Of a stretch of DNA of 33,086 bases, positions 24,738-32,741 are shown piece after piece; the stretch's first letter is position 1; every line of letters begins with the position of its first letter. The DNA is from Flavisolibacter sp. (GTDB lineage: Bacteria > Bacteroidota > Bacteroidia > Chitinophagales > Chitinophagaceae). A program made the translations under genes and the position numbers. The notes beneath the pieces are model-generated. The model was not told the DNA's origin and ran no database searches. It saw only the letters and a program-made list of their open reading frames with translations. The stretch lies in the NCBI GenBank assembly GCA_028288675.1, contig JAQBNG010000024.1, forward strand, positions 1 to 33,086, written 5' to 3'.

Positions 24738-24920
24738 ATGGCAGACAATAAAGATTTACAGGATGGCCGGGACCGGGGGAAAGTGGCCGGGGATGAAGAG
24801 TATGAAGTATCATATTTAGCTGAAAAACTGAATGTTTCGGCAGAGGAAGTAAAAAAGGCAATTGAGGAAGTGGGCAATAATCGCGAAAAAGTAGAAGAGC
24901 GTTTGAGAAGAGGCCAATAG
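24738..24920 (+). CDS. DUF3606 domain small protein
   Basis: A 60-residue protein when started at the ATG at 24738. The sequence RDRGKVAGDEEYEVSYLAEK followed by LNVSAEEVKKAIEEVGN is the DUF3606 pattern: a short basic lead, a Tyr-rich strand and a helix-turn-helix-like pair. The function of the family is unknown; it is common in soil Bacteroidota and Proteobacteria. It lies 86 bases downstream of cphA on the same strand and is followed by a terminator, so it may be the last gene of the cphA transcript or stand alone. Confidence 0.75.
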   Translation: MADNKDLQDGRDRGKVAGDEEYEVSYLAEKLNVSAEEVKKAIEEVGNNREKVEERLRRGQ

Positions 24921-24938
24921 CGGAGAATTTACTAAATG

Positions 24939-24966
24939 AACACCCCATAATGCGGGTGTTTTTTAT
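24939..24966 (+). terminator. Rho-independent terminator after the DUF3606 gene
   Basis: AACACCC (24939-24945) pairs with GGGTGTT (24954-24960) around an 8-base loop and runs straight into a T-tract. It ends the cphA-DUF3606 side of the cluster. Confidence 0.82.
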
Positions 24967-25057
24967 CGTAGCCCATATACTTTCCACAATCGGAATTATT
25001 TTACGGTACAGGGTTCAATGGGCACAATAAGTGCAGCAGTAAGCTAAACAGTAAATC

Positions 25058-25456
25058 ATGGAACCAAATACAGATACGAAATTAAAAGGCAACACCAGCG
25101 ATAACCGCACTGGCGAGTACACTGAAAGCAACGACCGCCTTACTTTCATGAACAACGAGGAAAACCTGATGGCCAAACTGGAAAAGCACGGTTACACAGA
25201 GCAGTTCAGGGTGGAGAAGGATAAATTGGTAAGCTTAACCACTACTAAAAAATATAAGGCTTCTGAAATAAAGGCCGCAAACTTTTACCGTTTTGAAGGA
25301 ATCACTGATCCGGATGATATGAGTATCTTATATGCCATTGAAACAGCAGATGGCGCAAAAGGAACATTGATGGATGCCTATGGGATGTACTCTGATGAGG
25401 ATACCGGCGACTTTATGAAAAAAGTAGAAACAGAAAAGAAATTGAAGGGCATGTAA
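25058..25456 (+). CDS. Small uncharacterised protein of the YRFEG/DAYG family
   Basis: A 132-residue soluble protein. An N-terminal polar tail of about 30 residues leads to a conserved body: a helix with LEKHGYTEQFRV, then FYRFEGITDPDDMSILYAIE and GTLMDAYGMYSDED. From memory, Bacteroidota proteins with this core are often labelled phosphoribosylpyrophosphate synthetase in databases, but it is far too short for that enzyme and lacks its PRPP-binding loop, so the name should not be used. The function is unknown. The gene is monocistronic, ends in a strong terminator that starts on the last base of its stop codon, and is convergent with the two small genes to its right. Confidence 0.7.
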   Translation: MEPNTDTKLKGNTSDNRTGEYTESNDRLTFMNNEENLMAKLEKHGYTEQFRVEKDKLVSLTTTKKYKASEIKAANFYRFEGITDPDDMSILYAIETADGAKGTLMDAYGMYSDEDTGDFMKKVETEKKLKGM

Positions 25457-25487
25457 TTAAAAAACCTCCGGATGGAGGTTTTTTAAT
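25456..25487. terminator. Bidirectional terminator between convergent small genes
   Basis: A perfect 14-bp stem (25456-25469 with 25474-25487) around the loop GGAT, with A-tract and T-tract on the two sides, can stop transcription in both directions. Confidence 0.93.
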
Positions 25488-25496
25488 TTTAACGGG

Positions 25497-25949
25497 TTAT
25501 GCCGATCTTAAATTCTTCTGTGCCTGGTTAGCCTTATCCATAACAATCAAATTGTCAACGCGTCGTACATAAATGGTATCGGGCATATCGCCAAAAACTA
25601 AAAGGGCGATATCACAAATCCAGATAAAAGAAGCTTCCCCGCGGCAACTCTCCATTAAGTAGATACCGCCTCCTTTTGGCGCTTCACATTGATCTACCAG
25701 CTCCAGTACATCGGCTCCGTCAAATGGTTCAGTGCTCAGTTGCAGCGTAACCTTGTTCATGCCATGTGCTATTTTATTTAAGAGCTTGTGTCCACCATCA
25801 ACCAGCTCAAGGTCATTTTTTGTCCAGCCTTGATTTTCAAACTCAGTCAGGTTTATATACCACCGTCCATCTTCCCTTAAAAAGCTGTAGATTTTTACCT
25901 CAGCGTTCGGATGCTTTTGGGTAGTTTGTTCATTTGCTGTTTGGATCAT
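25497..25949 (-). CDS. Uncharacterised 150-residue protein (possibly DUF6717)
   Basis: A soluble protein with a beta-rich, acidic body: YSFLREDGRWYINLTEFE, WTKNDLELVDGGHKLL, then VTLQLSTEPFDGADVLEL and a glycine-rich GGGIYLMES. The pattern resembles my recollection of a domain of unknown function (DUF6717), but I cannot confirm it. No signal or membrane segment is seen. It follows the 91-residue gene by 20 bases and shares its promoter. Its IWICD string is also found in the 85-residue cyanophycin-operon protein. Confidence 0.65.
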   Translation of the reverse strand: MIQTANEQTTQKHPNAEVKIYSFLREDGRWYINLTEFENQGWTKNDLELVDGGHKLLNKIAHGMNKVTLQLSTEPFDGADVLELVDQCEAPKGGGIYLMESCRGEASFIWICDIALLVFGDMPDTIYVRRVDNLIVMDKANQAQKNLRSA

Positions 25950-25969
25950 AATAGATTATTATTTGATTG

Positions 25970-26245
25970 CTAACTGGCAAACTTCCTTTCCATAGAAAGG
26001 TATTTGCAGACAGCCATTTTTACACTAAAAAACAATTCAAATGCTGTGTGGTTATTGATAGCGGGAGGCAAACTATCATCAGTAGTTGAAAAGCTTATAC
26101 TTCCGTCGCCTACCAAATTTTGCAGGTCTAAACTAAGAATACGAATATCCAGAACAGTTGGCTCTTTCACTGCATCAGATAATGTAACGAGAGCCGTATG
26201 ATCTTCTCCCCAGAACCTGAAAAGCACTGTAAATGCACGAGCCAT
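25970..26245 (-). CDS. Uncharacterised 91-residue protein
   Basis: Started at the ATG at 26245, which lies about 43 bases downstream of a predicted transcription start; a longer frame would begin with TTG. The protein is soluble, with beta-like N-terminal strands (FTVLFRFWGEDHTALVTL), a middle acidic part and a C-terminal helix (AFELFFSVKMAVCKYLSMERK). No family is recognised. It is the first gene of a two-gene operon with the 150-residue protein. Confidence 0.6.
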   Translation of the reverse strand: MARAFTVLFRFWGEDHTALVTLSDAVKEPTVLDIRILSLDLQNLVGDGSISFSTTDDSLPPAINNHTAFELFFSVKMAVCKYLSMERKFAS

Positions 26246-26294
26246 ATTTATTAAATATGGACGCAAATTATTGATCGCCTTTACATTAAAAAAA

Positions 26295-26323
26295 GAAAGT
26301 TATCCCATTTGCACATATGACAA
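26295..26323 (-). promoter_or_regulatory. Promoter of the two-gene small-protein operon
   Basis: On the leftward strand TTG (26321-26323) is followed after 18 bases by TAACTTTC (26295-26302), one mismatch from TAnnTTTG. The implied start near 26288 gives a leader of about 43 bases to the ATG at 26245. Confidence 0.45.
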
Positions 26324-26433
26324 TTTGCTGAAAGTCTGACTTATATCTATGTGGATAATTCACAACGCTTCTATTGCATTTAAACTATTTTAGGGGTGCG
26401 CATTTTGTAGTAACTATTCCGAAAAAATTCAGG

Positions 26434-27117
26434 ATGAAAAAAGAGGAAATCCATTTATGGGACATTAAACGGATCTTGATTGGACAGGCCCCGCCGGAAT
26501 TTTTGTTAGAAGTTTTTATCAGATCTCTTGTTATTTACCTGGTTACCATACTCGTGCTGCGCTGGATGGGTAAAAGGATGAACGGGCAACTAACTATTGT
26601 TGAGATTTCCGTTATGATCATGATGGGCGCTATCATATCGGTGCCTATGCAACTTCCTGACAGGGGCATTTTGCAGGGTGTCCTTGTCTTGTTTATCACT
26701 CTTGCCTGTTTAAGAGGTATCAACTGGCTGGCGGTTAAAAACGTGAATGTCGAAAACCTGGTACAGGGACAAGGCATCATCCTGGTGAAAGATGGGGTTT
26801 TACAAAGGAAAGAACTTACCAAAATAAAGGTCACTAACCAGCAGGTCTTCGAAATATTACGGAGTAAAAACGTGTTTCAATTAGGCAAGGTAGAGCGCAT
26901 GTATATGGAGGCTTGTGGTATATATTCCATTTATCAAAACAATGATCCAAGGCCGGGCCTGCCCCTGTTTCCACCCGTTGACGAAACCATATTTGATGGA
27001 CTTCAAAATGTGCCCACAGGTGAAAAAGCATGTAACAATTGTGGATTAGTACACCCGAACGTGGCTTCAGAATGTACCAATTGTGGAAATAGAGAATGGA
27101 CAAAAGCAATTATCTAA
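26434..27117 (+). CDS. DUF421 (YetF-like) membrane protein with C-terminal zinc-ribbon-like motif, copy 1
   Basis: A 227-residue protein started at the ATG at 26434; the longer frame adds 20 residues from a TTG without family resemblance. Three membrane helices (about 22-44, 55-72 and 78-95) precede the cytoplasmic YetF-type domain, with GIILVKDGVLQRKELTK near residue 114 and the closing helix-strand LGKVERMYMEACG. The last 30 residues carry Cys200, Cys203, Cys214 and Cys217 in two CxNCG knuckles, which should bind zinc. DUF421 proteins are of unknown function, linked in some bacteria to spores, stress or the envelope. The stop is 3 bases before the start of a paralogue of identical length. 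Confidence 0.85.
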   Translation: MKKEEIHLWDIKRILIGQAPPEFLLEVFIRSLVIYLVTILVLRWMGKRMNGQLTIVEISVMIMMGAIISVPMQLPDRGILQGVLVLFITLACLRGINWLAVKNVNVENLVQGQGIILVKDGVLQRKELTKIKVTNQQVFEILRSKNVFQLGKVERMYMEACGIYSIYQNNDPRPGLPLFPPVDETIFDGLQNVPTGEKACNNCGLVHPNVASECTNCGNREWTKAII

Positions 27118-27120
27118 AAT

Positions 27121-27804
27121 ATGAAACCAGAAGAAATTAAATTGAGCGATTGGTCAAGAATCCTTTTTGGCGAAACGCCACCTTCTTTTTATTTAGAAGT
27201 TATACTACGTACAGTTTTTGTTTTTCTTCTGCTCATTATTAGTATGCGGCTTTTTGGAAGGCGGATGGCCGCCCAGGTTGACCGCATAGAATTGATCGCT
27301 CTTTTTTCATTGGCTGCTGCTATCGGGGTACCATTGCAGGCACCTGACAGGGGCTTGTTACCAGCAGTAATTATTGCCATTGTAGTGGTAGGAATAGGGA
27401 GAATAGTAGCTAAGCTTGTTTTTACAAACCAAAAACTTGAAGCGAAGGTTTCTGACGAGCTTTCTATTATCATTCACGATGGAGTGTTGCAAAAGAAAAA
27501 GTTATTACAAACAAGGCTTACCATCGAAAGGGTATTTGCTCAATTGCGATCAGAAGGTATTCGTCATTTAGGAGAAGTGAAACGCTTATACATCGAGGCC
27601 AACGGGTCTTTTAGTCTTGTGAAAGCTGATGAACCGGCTTTCGGGCTTACCGTTTTGCCTTCCTTCGATCCTGCATTTTTAAAAACCCAAAAACAAAGCA
27701 CAGAATTGGTTTGTAAAAATTGCGGGCAGCATAGGAAGGAAAATAAGGATAAAAAAACTTGTGATAATTGCGGAAAAGAACAATGGGTTCTTGCAGTGGA
27801 ATGA
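27121..27804 (+). CDS. DUF421 (YetF-like) membrane protein with C-terminal zinc-ribbon-like motif, copy 2
   Basis: A 227-residue paralogue of the preceding gene, separated by three bases and so in the same operon. The N-terminus aligns directly (MKPEEIKLSDWSRILFGETPP against MKKEEIHLWDIKRILIGQAPP). The three helices (about 24-42, 56-72 and 80-98), PDRGLLPA, IIHDGVLQKKKLL and LGEVKRLYIEANG are all retained. The C-terminal ribbon is at Cys198, Cys201, Cys214 and Cys217. Divergence outside the motifs indicates an old duplication. The pair may form a heteromer, which is inference. Confidence 0.85.
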   Translation: MKPEEIKLSDWSRILFGETPPSFYLEVILRTVFVFLLLIISMRLFGRRMAAQVDRIELIALFSLAAAIGVPLQAPDRGLLPAVIIAIVVVGIGRIVAKLVFTNQKLEAKVSDELSIIIHDGVLQKKKLLQTRLTIERVFAQLRSEGIRHLGEVKRLYIEANGSFSLVKADEPAFGLTVLPSFDPAFLKTQKQSTELVCKNCGQHRKENKDKKTCDNCGKEQWVLAVE

Positions 27805-27904
27805 AGTTAACAGACAATCTGATTTACTTATTCCCCTGGTTTTGCTTAGACGTTACAACCTATTAAATTTTACTTACACAGGATATTGGCGTTCATCAAA
27901 ATAG

Positions 27905-27962
27905 TTACGGGCATTTCAAAACTCCTTGCGGGATGCAGGCGTGCAGTTTTGTAACCCGGTAA
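27905..27962. repeat. Extended imperfect hairpin between convergent genes
   Basis: Nested arms TTACGGG/CCCGGTAA (27905-27911, 27955-27962, one bulge), CAAAACT/AGTTTTG (27917-27923, 27945-27951) and CTTGC/GCAGG (27925-27929, 27935-27939, one G-U) give a hairpin of almost 60 bases. No T-run follows, so it may be a REP-like element or an atypical bidirectional terminator. Confidence 0.45.
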
Positions 27963-28014
27963 ATTTCCAGCATTATTGTACGTGGCTGTGAACTAATTTT
28001 CAAAGAAGGTGGTA

Positions 28015-28779
28015 TCATAATGGCCGCAACCAAATATTACGAAAGCTGATTGGTTCGCTTGGATCTCCATGTGACTGAAGTTGAATAGGAGCTGCACCAT
28101 GCGCCTTATAGGACGGCTGTCCAATGTATTCTGTTCGTCCTTTTAGCAACACATTGTTTTGTACCAACACGCCATTGAGCAAGGCAGTAACACGTGCCGC
28201 TGAATCAAGGCTTCCGTCTTTTTTAAAACGAGGCGCCGTCCAAACAATATCGTAAACCTGCCACTCTCCCGGCGCACGTAAAGGATTGGCCAATGGAACA
28301 TGCTGTTTGTAAATGCTTCCTACCTGCCCGTTCGTATACGTTTTGTTGTTATAATTATCAAGGATTTGAATTTCGTAACCGCCACCAAAAACAGACGCCA
28401 AAAAAATTCCGCTGTTTCCTCTCGCCTGCCCTGTGCCTGTAATGTTTTCGGGTATCCGCCACTCAAGGTGTAACTGGTAATCTAAAAAGGAAGCTTTGGT
28501 TCGAATATCACCAGCTGCTTTATTTACTTTCATCAATCCATTTTGCACGATCCATTTTGCAGGTCCGCCAGCACTGTCTGCACTTATCCATTGATCACTG
28601 TTAGTTCCGTCAAATAAAACAACGGCGTCAGAAGGTGGATCAAAATTATTTTTACCCGGAGTTACAACTTTAGGTACAGGTGTGTAAAATTCTGTGTCCT
28701 GGGGCTTTGCTTTTTGCTGTGCACATGCATTAATCATGCAGAATGAAAAACAGCTAAACAGGATAAATTTTATAGTCAT
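28015..28779 (-). CDS. DUF1080 (3-keto-disaccharide hydrolase-like) lipoprotein
   Basis: A 254-residue lipoprotein with lipobox Cys19 (MINAC). The single DUF1080 domain runs from VVLFDGTNSDQW (near 54) through GNSGIFL, GGGYEIQILDNY and RAPGEWQVYDIVW to the closing PISFRNIWLRPL. Such domains hydrolyse or eliminate 3-keto-glycosides, or bind glycans, in the periplasm. It lies downstream of a GH172/DUF2961 gene, a ThuA gene and a GMC oxidoreductase gene, all leftward, a combination that supports oxidative glycan degradation. It is more similar in layout to typical SusD-locus DUF1080 proteins than is the copy at 0.5 kb. Confidence 0.88.
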   Translation of the reverse strand: MTIKFILFSCFSFCMINACAQQKAKPQDTEFYTPVPKVVTPGKNNFDPPSDAVVLFDGTNSDQWISADSAGGPAKWIVQNGLMKVNKAAGDIRTKASFLDYQLHLEWRIPENITGTGQARGNSGIFLASVFGGGYEIQILDNYNNKTYTNGQVGSIYKQHVPLANPLRAPGEWQVYDIVWTAPRFKKDGSLDSAARVTALLNGVLVQNNVLLKGRTEYIGQPSYKAHGAAPIQLQSHGDPSEPISFRNIWLRPL

Positions 28780-28932
28780 AGCAAGTAATAAATTAGTGGT
28801 TGTAATCTATAAAAAAATTAGCATTTGGTAAGAATAAAAAGTGGAAAGTGATTTCAAATACAGAACAGATCTGACACTTGTGGTTACAGCAGTGATCTTC
28901 TACCTGTTTTTTAAAATATAACGACGCCTGTT

Positions 28933-30099
28933 TTAATTCACTTCTATTTTATCCCTGGAAGGAAGCACCGGGAATATGGCATGTGGTTCCCGCTGATACC
29001 AATAGGCTACTGTAATAATATCAGATTTCTGTGGCAAGTACCTTCCTCCATGTCGCCAGCCCAGGTCCTGGATGGTTACTTTCAAATCAGTAGAAAACCG
29101 GATAGGATCCATTATATGCCAACGGTACATACCAAAGCGTTGTTGCGATTTATAGGTACCATCAGGCCGTACTACCTGGTGCAAGCCTGCGTAAGCGGTT
29201 GAAAATTCCTGGTATTGTTTTGTCTTTTGATTTTCAAAATTGTAAGAGCCGCAGAAATAATCTTCCGTTCCTGTGCCCACGATGGTGGCAAAATCTTTAT
29301 CGCCATCCATATAGAATTTAATTTCCCCTTCCCCCCACCATCCGTTATTATTTACACCAATTCCCATATACGTGCCCACATATTGTCCTTTGCCTTTTAC
29401 ACCATCCACTACGGTATGCAAGGCGGTAGAATCATGGTTTGATCTTCTGTATTGTGCATGAAAATAACCTTCGTCCTCTCCTACTTCCGTGAGCGTATAA
29501 TTTACCTGGTAGTACAAACGCATCGCCTCTGTGTTATTAATGTTTTCAACGGTTATTTTACATTTTTTCCGGAACGGCATTTTCCAATAGCAGTTAAAAG
29601 CACTTCCTGGATTCACAGTGACTGCAAGGGAATTTAAATGTGCAAATTCGTTCCAGCCCATACCAAAGAAGGCACCGATTGGCGCTTCAATGGAAGGGGT
29701 TTTTTCATCATCCCAATAAAACCGGATAATGGAGAATTGCCAGTTACCGGTGGGGGTCATCCATATTTGCTGAATAGCTCCGGGGCCTTCCATTTCTGCA
29801 ATCGTAAATGTTTCTCCACTGTTGATGATAATGAATGGGTTTACCTTCCACCCCTGTCCCAGATCCCTGGCTTCATTGGCAGCATTGGCAACATTTCTTT
29901 GTCCTTTATTTTTTACCGGATCGGACGTACCGCCCTTTCCTTTTTCACCGGTAAAATTTTCAGGGCTGATGGAACGTGTTTTAGCATCAGACAGGCGGGA
30001 AAGATTACCCATATTCATATCAAGCCCATTAAACTTGCCTGGTTGCGCCCAAACAGCGGTAGAAACCAAACAGAAGGCTGCAATGATTATTTTACTCAT
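28933..30099 (-). CDS. GH172 family (DUF2961) exported glycoside hydrolase
   Basis: A 388-residue protein with a signal peptide cleaved after VWAQ (residue 19). The DUF2961 domain includes GPGAIQQIWMTP near residue 106, GMGWNEFAHLNSLAV, and the motif region WWGEGEIKFYMDGD (Glu257, Glu259) followed by GTGTEDYFCGSY (Glu279). DUF2961 became family GH172 after members were shown to act on alpha-fructofuranosides and difructose anhydride, with two glutamates about 20 residues apart as catalytic residues; Glu257 or Glu259 and Glu279 fit. Hexameric assembly is known in the family. Specificity here is open, as other GH172 branches target arabinan-type linkages. Confidence 0.85.
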   Translation of the reverse strand: MSKIIIAAFCLVSTAVWAQPGKFNGLDMNMGNLSRLSDAKTRSISPENFTGEKGKGGTSDPVKNKGQRNVANAANEARDLGQGWKVNPFIIINSGETFTIAEMEGPGAIQQIWMTPTGNWQFSIIRFYWDDEKTPSIEAPIGAFFGMGWNEFAHLNSLAVTVNPGSAFNCYWKMPFRKKCKITVENINNTEAMRLYYQVNYTLTEVGEDEGYFHAQYRRSNHDSTALHTVVDGVKGKGQYVGTYMGIGVNNNGWWGEGEIKFYMDGDKDFATIVGTGTEDYFCGSYNFENQKTKQYQEFSTAYAGLHQVVRPDGTYKSQQRFGMYRWHIMDPIRFSTDLKVTIQDLGWRHGGRYLPQKSDIITVAYWYQREPHAIFPVLPSRDKIEVN

Positions 30100-30292
30100 A
30101 ATTCAGATTATTGTTAAGAGACTTTTTAAAATGGCTTTTGGTTATTGTAAAAACAGTAAACCTTTTTAGCAAAACGATTGCGAAAATCGACTTGCTACTT
30201 TGCTACCGGACAAGAATAAACAAGTTAACCAAGTCGTATTATAGGTAAATAAACCAAAGAAATAAAAGAGATCAGAATAGGTAGGGAAGCCA

Positions 30293-31024
30293 CTATTTTT
30301 TCTTCCCGATGGCATAAAGAATACCGCCGGTTAGATGTTTCAAATACAACGGTTCAGTGTAAGAAGCTTCCGTATGACCAAGTGCTGTATAAAAAACGCG
30401 GCCACCTTCAAAATCCTGCCACCAGGCCATTGGATGAAAAGCTCCATTCTTGCCACCCTCATACGATGTTTCATCTATTGTAACCAATACATGTACATCT
30501 TTATTCAGGTTTTTAAAACTGTACCATTCATCAAAGCGTATCCACTCTTTGGGCAAGCCTTTGGTTGACGGATGTGTGTTATCAACGACAGTGAGTTTTG
30601 CTTGCTGCTGTTTGGGATGGCTTTCAAAATAGCCGCCTACCATTTTACCATACCAGGGCCACTTATACTCTGCATCTGTTGCTGCATGTATGCCAACAAA
30701 TCCACCACCGTTATGTATATAGCGTACGAGCGCCTGCTCCTGTAATGAGTCAAACAAATTACCCGTGGTGTTTAAAAAAATAACGGCTGCATATTGTTTC
30801 AGGTTGCCATCGGTAAATAAAGTTGAATCAGTTGTAGTATCTATTAAAAAGCCATTTTCAAGTCCTATTTTTTTGATGGCCTCTATGCCATTTGGAATGG
30901 CGCTGTGATGATAGCCCGCTGTCTTACTAAAGATTAAAACTTTAGGCGCCGCTTTATCAGAAAAAGAAAATAATGCGGCAGCGATCAATAACAGAAAGCA
31001 ACTATTTACAATTATTCTTTTCAT
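30293..31024 (-). CDS. ThuA domain protein (exported)
   Basis: A 243-residue protein with a signal peptide (MKRIIVNSCFLLLIAAALFSF) and a class I glutamine-amidotransferase-like ThuA fold: VLIFSKTAGYHHSAIPNGIEAI, then YIHNGGGFVGIHAATD, the YFESHPKQQ segment and the closing GRVFYTALGHT. ThuA proteins take part in disaccharide use, first seen with trehalose, and often sit in gene clusters with GMC dehydrogenases and DUF1080 proteins; the exact reaction is not settled. The start is 7 bases after the GMC stop, so the two genes form an operon. Confidence 0.9.
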   Translation of the reverse strand: MKRIIVNSCFLLLIAAALFSFSDKAAPKVLIFSKTAGYHHSAIPNGIEAIKKIGLENGFLIDTTTDSTLFTDGNLKQYAAVIFLNTTGNLFDSLQEQALVRYIHNGGGFVGIHAATDAEYKWPWYGKMVGGYFESHPKQQQAKLTVVDNTHPSTKGLPKEWIRFDEWYSFKNLNKDVHVLVTIDETSYEGGKNGAFHPMAWWQDFEGGRVFYTALGHTEASYTEPLYLKHLTGGILYAIGKKK

Positions 31025-31031
31025 ACGTGTG

Positions 31032-32741
31032 TTATAAGTTTTGTTTTTTCAATTCATCTACAGCATGATCAGCAGCACGGGCAGTTAACGCCATGTAGGT
31101 TAAAGATGGATTTACACAAGAAGAGGATGTCATGCACGCACCATCCGTTACAAATACATTCTTTGCATCCCAAACCTGGTTCCACTTGTTAAGCACAGAA
31201 GTCTTTGCATCCCGGCCCATGCGGGCAGTTCCCATTTCATGTATGCCATGACCTAACGCATGGCCGCCATCCCATGTATTGATCGAGTGAACTCCTGCTG
31301 CTTCCAGCATGGCTTTACCTTCTGCCATCATATCTTTTCGCATCGCCAACTCGTTCTCCTTCATCTCAGCATCCATTGCCAAAACAGGCAGGCCCCATTT
31401 ATCTTTTGCCGTTTTATCTAAAGAAATCTTGTTTTCGTGGTAAGGCAATATCTCGCCAAAACCTGTCATACCTACCGACCATTGGCCAGGTTCGCACAAA
31501 GCATCTTTAAATTCGCCGCCTATGTTCATCTCTGCAACCTGGCGGCCCCACCCTTCCCTGTTAGCGCCGCCCTGGTATCCAAAGCCGCGTAAGTAATCCC
31601 GCTTATCATCAAACAAATTAGCGAAGCGTACAATGTAAAATCCATTGGCCCTTTTGCCATAATAATATTTATCCATGAAGCCATCAACCTTGCCCGATGC
31701 GCCGCAGTTGTAATGATGGTCCATTACATTGTGTCCTAGTTCGCCACTGCTGCTGCCAAGGCCCCCAGGCCAGACATCGGTAGCAGAATTCATCAGTACC
31801 CAGGCAGAATTTAATGCTGACGCATTTACGAAAACAATCTTTGAATAAAATTCGTAAGTCTTATTGGTTTCTGAATCCAGCACTTCTACTCCTGTTGCTT
31901 TTTTTGTGTTCTTATCATACAAAATTTTTGTAACGATGGAATAAGGGCGCACCGTTAGGTTACCGGTTTTTAATGCTGCGGGCAATGTAGATGATTGCGT
32001 ACTGAAGTAGCCACCAAATGGACAACCTTCCCAGCAACGGTTCCGAAACTCGCACTTTGTACGGCCTGGAATAGCAGCAGTTAAATTGGCAACACGACCA
32101 ATGATCAAATGCCGCTTCATCTTTTCTTTAATATGGGCGGCTACATCTCTCTCAACACAATTCAATTCCATCGGCGGTAAAAAATTACCATCGGGCAAAT
32201 GCGGTAAGCCTTCTTTTGAGCCGCTGATGCCAGCGAAGGTTTCTGCATAATTGTACCATGGCGCCATTTCTTTATAACGTATAGGCCAGTCAATGGCAAT
32301 GCCGTCTTTTGCATTGGCTTCAAAATCAAAATCACTTAGCCGGTAGCTTTGGCGGCCCCATAAAACAGACCGTCCACCCATCTGGTACGTGCGCCACCAG
32401 GTAAAAGGTTTTGTCTCGGTATAAGGGCAATCTTCCTCGTTTGCCCAAAAGCTTAAATCGGGGTGATTAATTGCCCAGCCCCTACCTACTACAGGGTACT
32501 TTGCCTTTTCTGCAAGAGTGGTGGCGCCACGATGAGGATATGCCCATGGATCGTTATTAGCTGTTTTATAATCAGTGACATGCTCAATGTTGCGGCCACG
32601 TTCCAGCATTAAAACTTTCAACCCTTTTTCTGTTAGTTCTTTTGCTGCCCAGCCCCCGCTGATGCCTGAGCCGATAACAATAGCATCATAGGCATTTTGT
32701 GTAGCAATTTTTGTGTTGAGGCGGAGAGTATCTCCCGGCAT
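31032..32741 (-). CDS. GMC family FAD-dependent oxidoreductase
   Basis: A 569-residue enzyme. The N-terminal FAD dinucleotide motif AIVIGSGISGGWAAKEL (GSGISGG at 24-30) and MLERGR are clear; the central part has MGGRSVLWGRQ, CWEGCPFGGY with clustered cysteines, and the C-terminus has HEMGTARMG and SSSCVNPSLTYMALTARAAD. This is the gluconate/fructose dehydrogenase-like branch that oxidises sugars or glycosides, often at C3. The protein has no signal peptide; relatives are carried out by the Tat system with a subunit-3 partner. No such partner gene is visible in the 345 bases upstream, so it may act in the cytoplasm or use a partner encoded elsewhere. Confidence 0.92.
   Translation of the reverse strand: MPGDTLRLNTKIATQNAYDAIVIGSGISGGWAAKELTEKGLKVLMLERGRNIEHVTDYKTANNDPWAYPHRGATTLAEKAKYPVVGRGWAINHPDLSFWANEEDCPYTETKPFTWWRTYQMGGRSVLWGRQSYRLSDFDFEANAKDGIAIDWPIRYKEMAPWYNYAETFAGISGSKEGLPHLPDGNFLPPMELNCVERDVAAHIKEKMKRHLIIGRVANLTAAIPGRTKCEFRNRCWEGCPFGGYFSTQSSTLPAALKTGNLTVRPYSIVTKILYDKNTKKATGVEVLDSETNKTYEFYSKIVFVNASALNSAWVLMNSATDVWPGGLGSSSGELGHNVMDHHYNCGASGKVDGFMDKYYYGKRANGFYIVRFANLFDDKRDYLRGFGYQGGANREGWGRQVAEMNIGGEFKDALCEPGQWSVGMTGFGEILPYHENKISLDKTAKDKWGLPVLAMDAEMKENELAMRKDMMAEGKAMLEAAGVHSINTWDGGHALGHGIHEMGTARMGRDAKTSVLNKWNQVWDAKNVFVTDGACMTSSSCVNPSLTYMALTARAADHAVDELKKQNL

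Noticed and set aside
26350-26358. Perfect DnaA-box 9-mer (TGTGGATAA) upstream of the DUF421 genes
   Set aside because: Only one copy, no cluster, no dnaA, dnaN or AT-rich unwinding region nearby, so it is not evidence for an origin.
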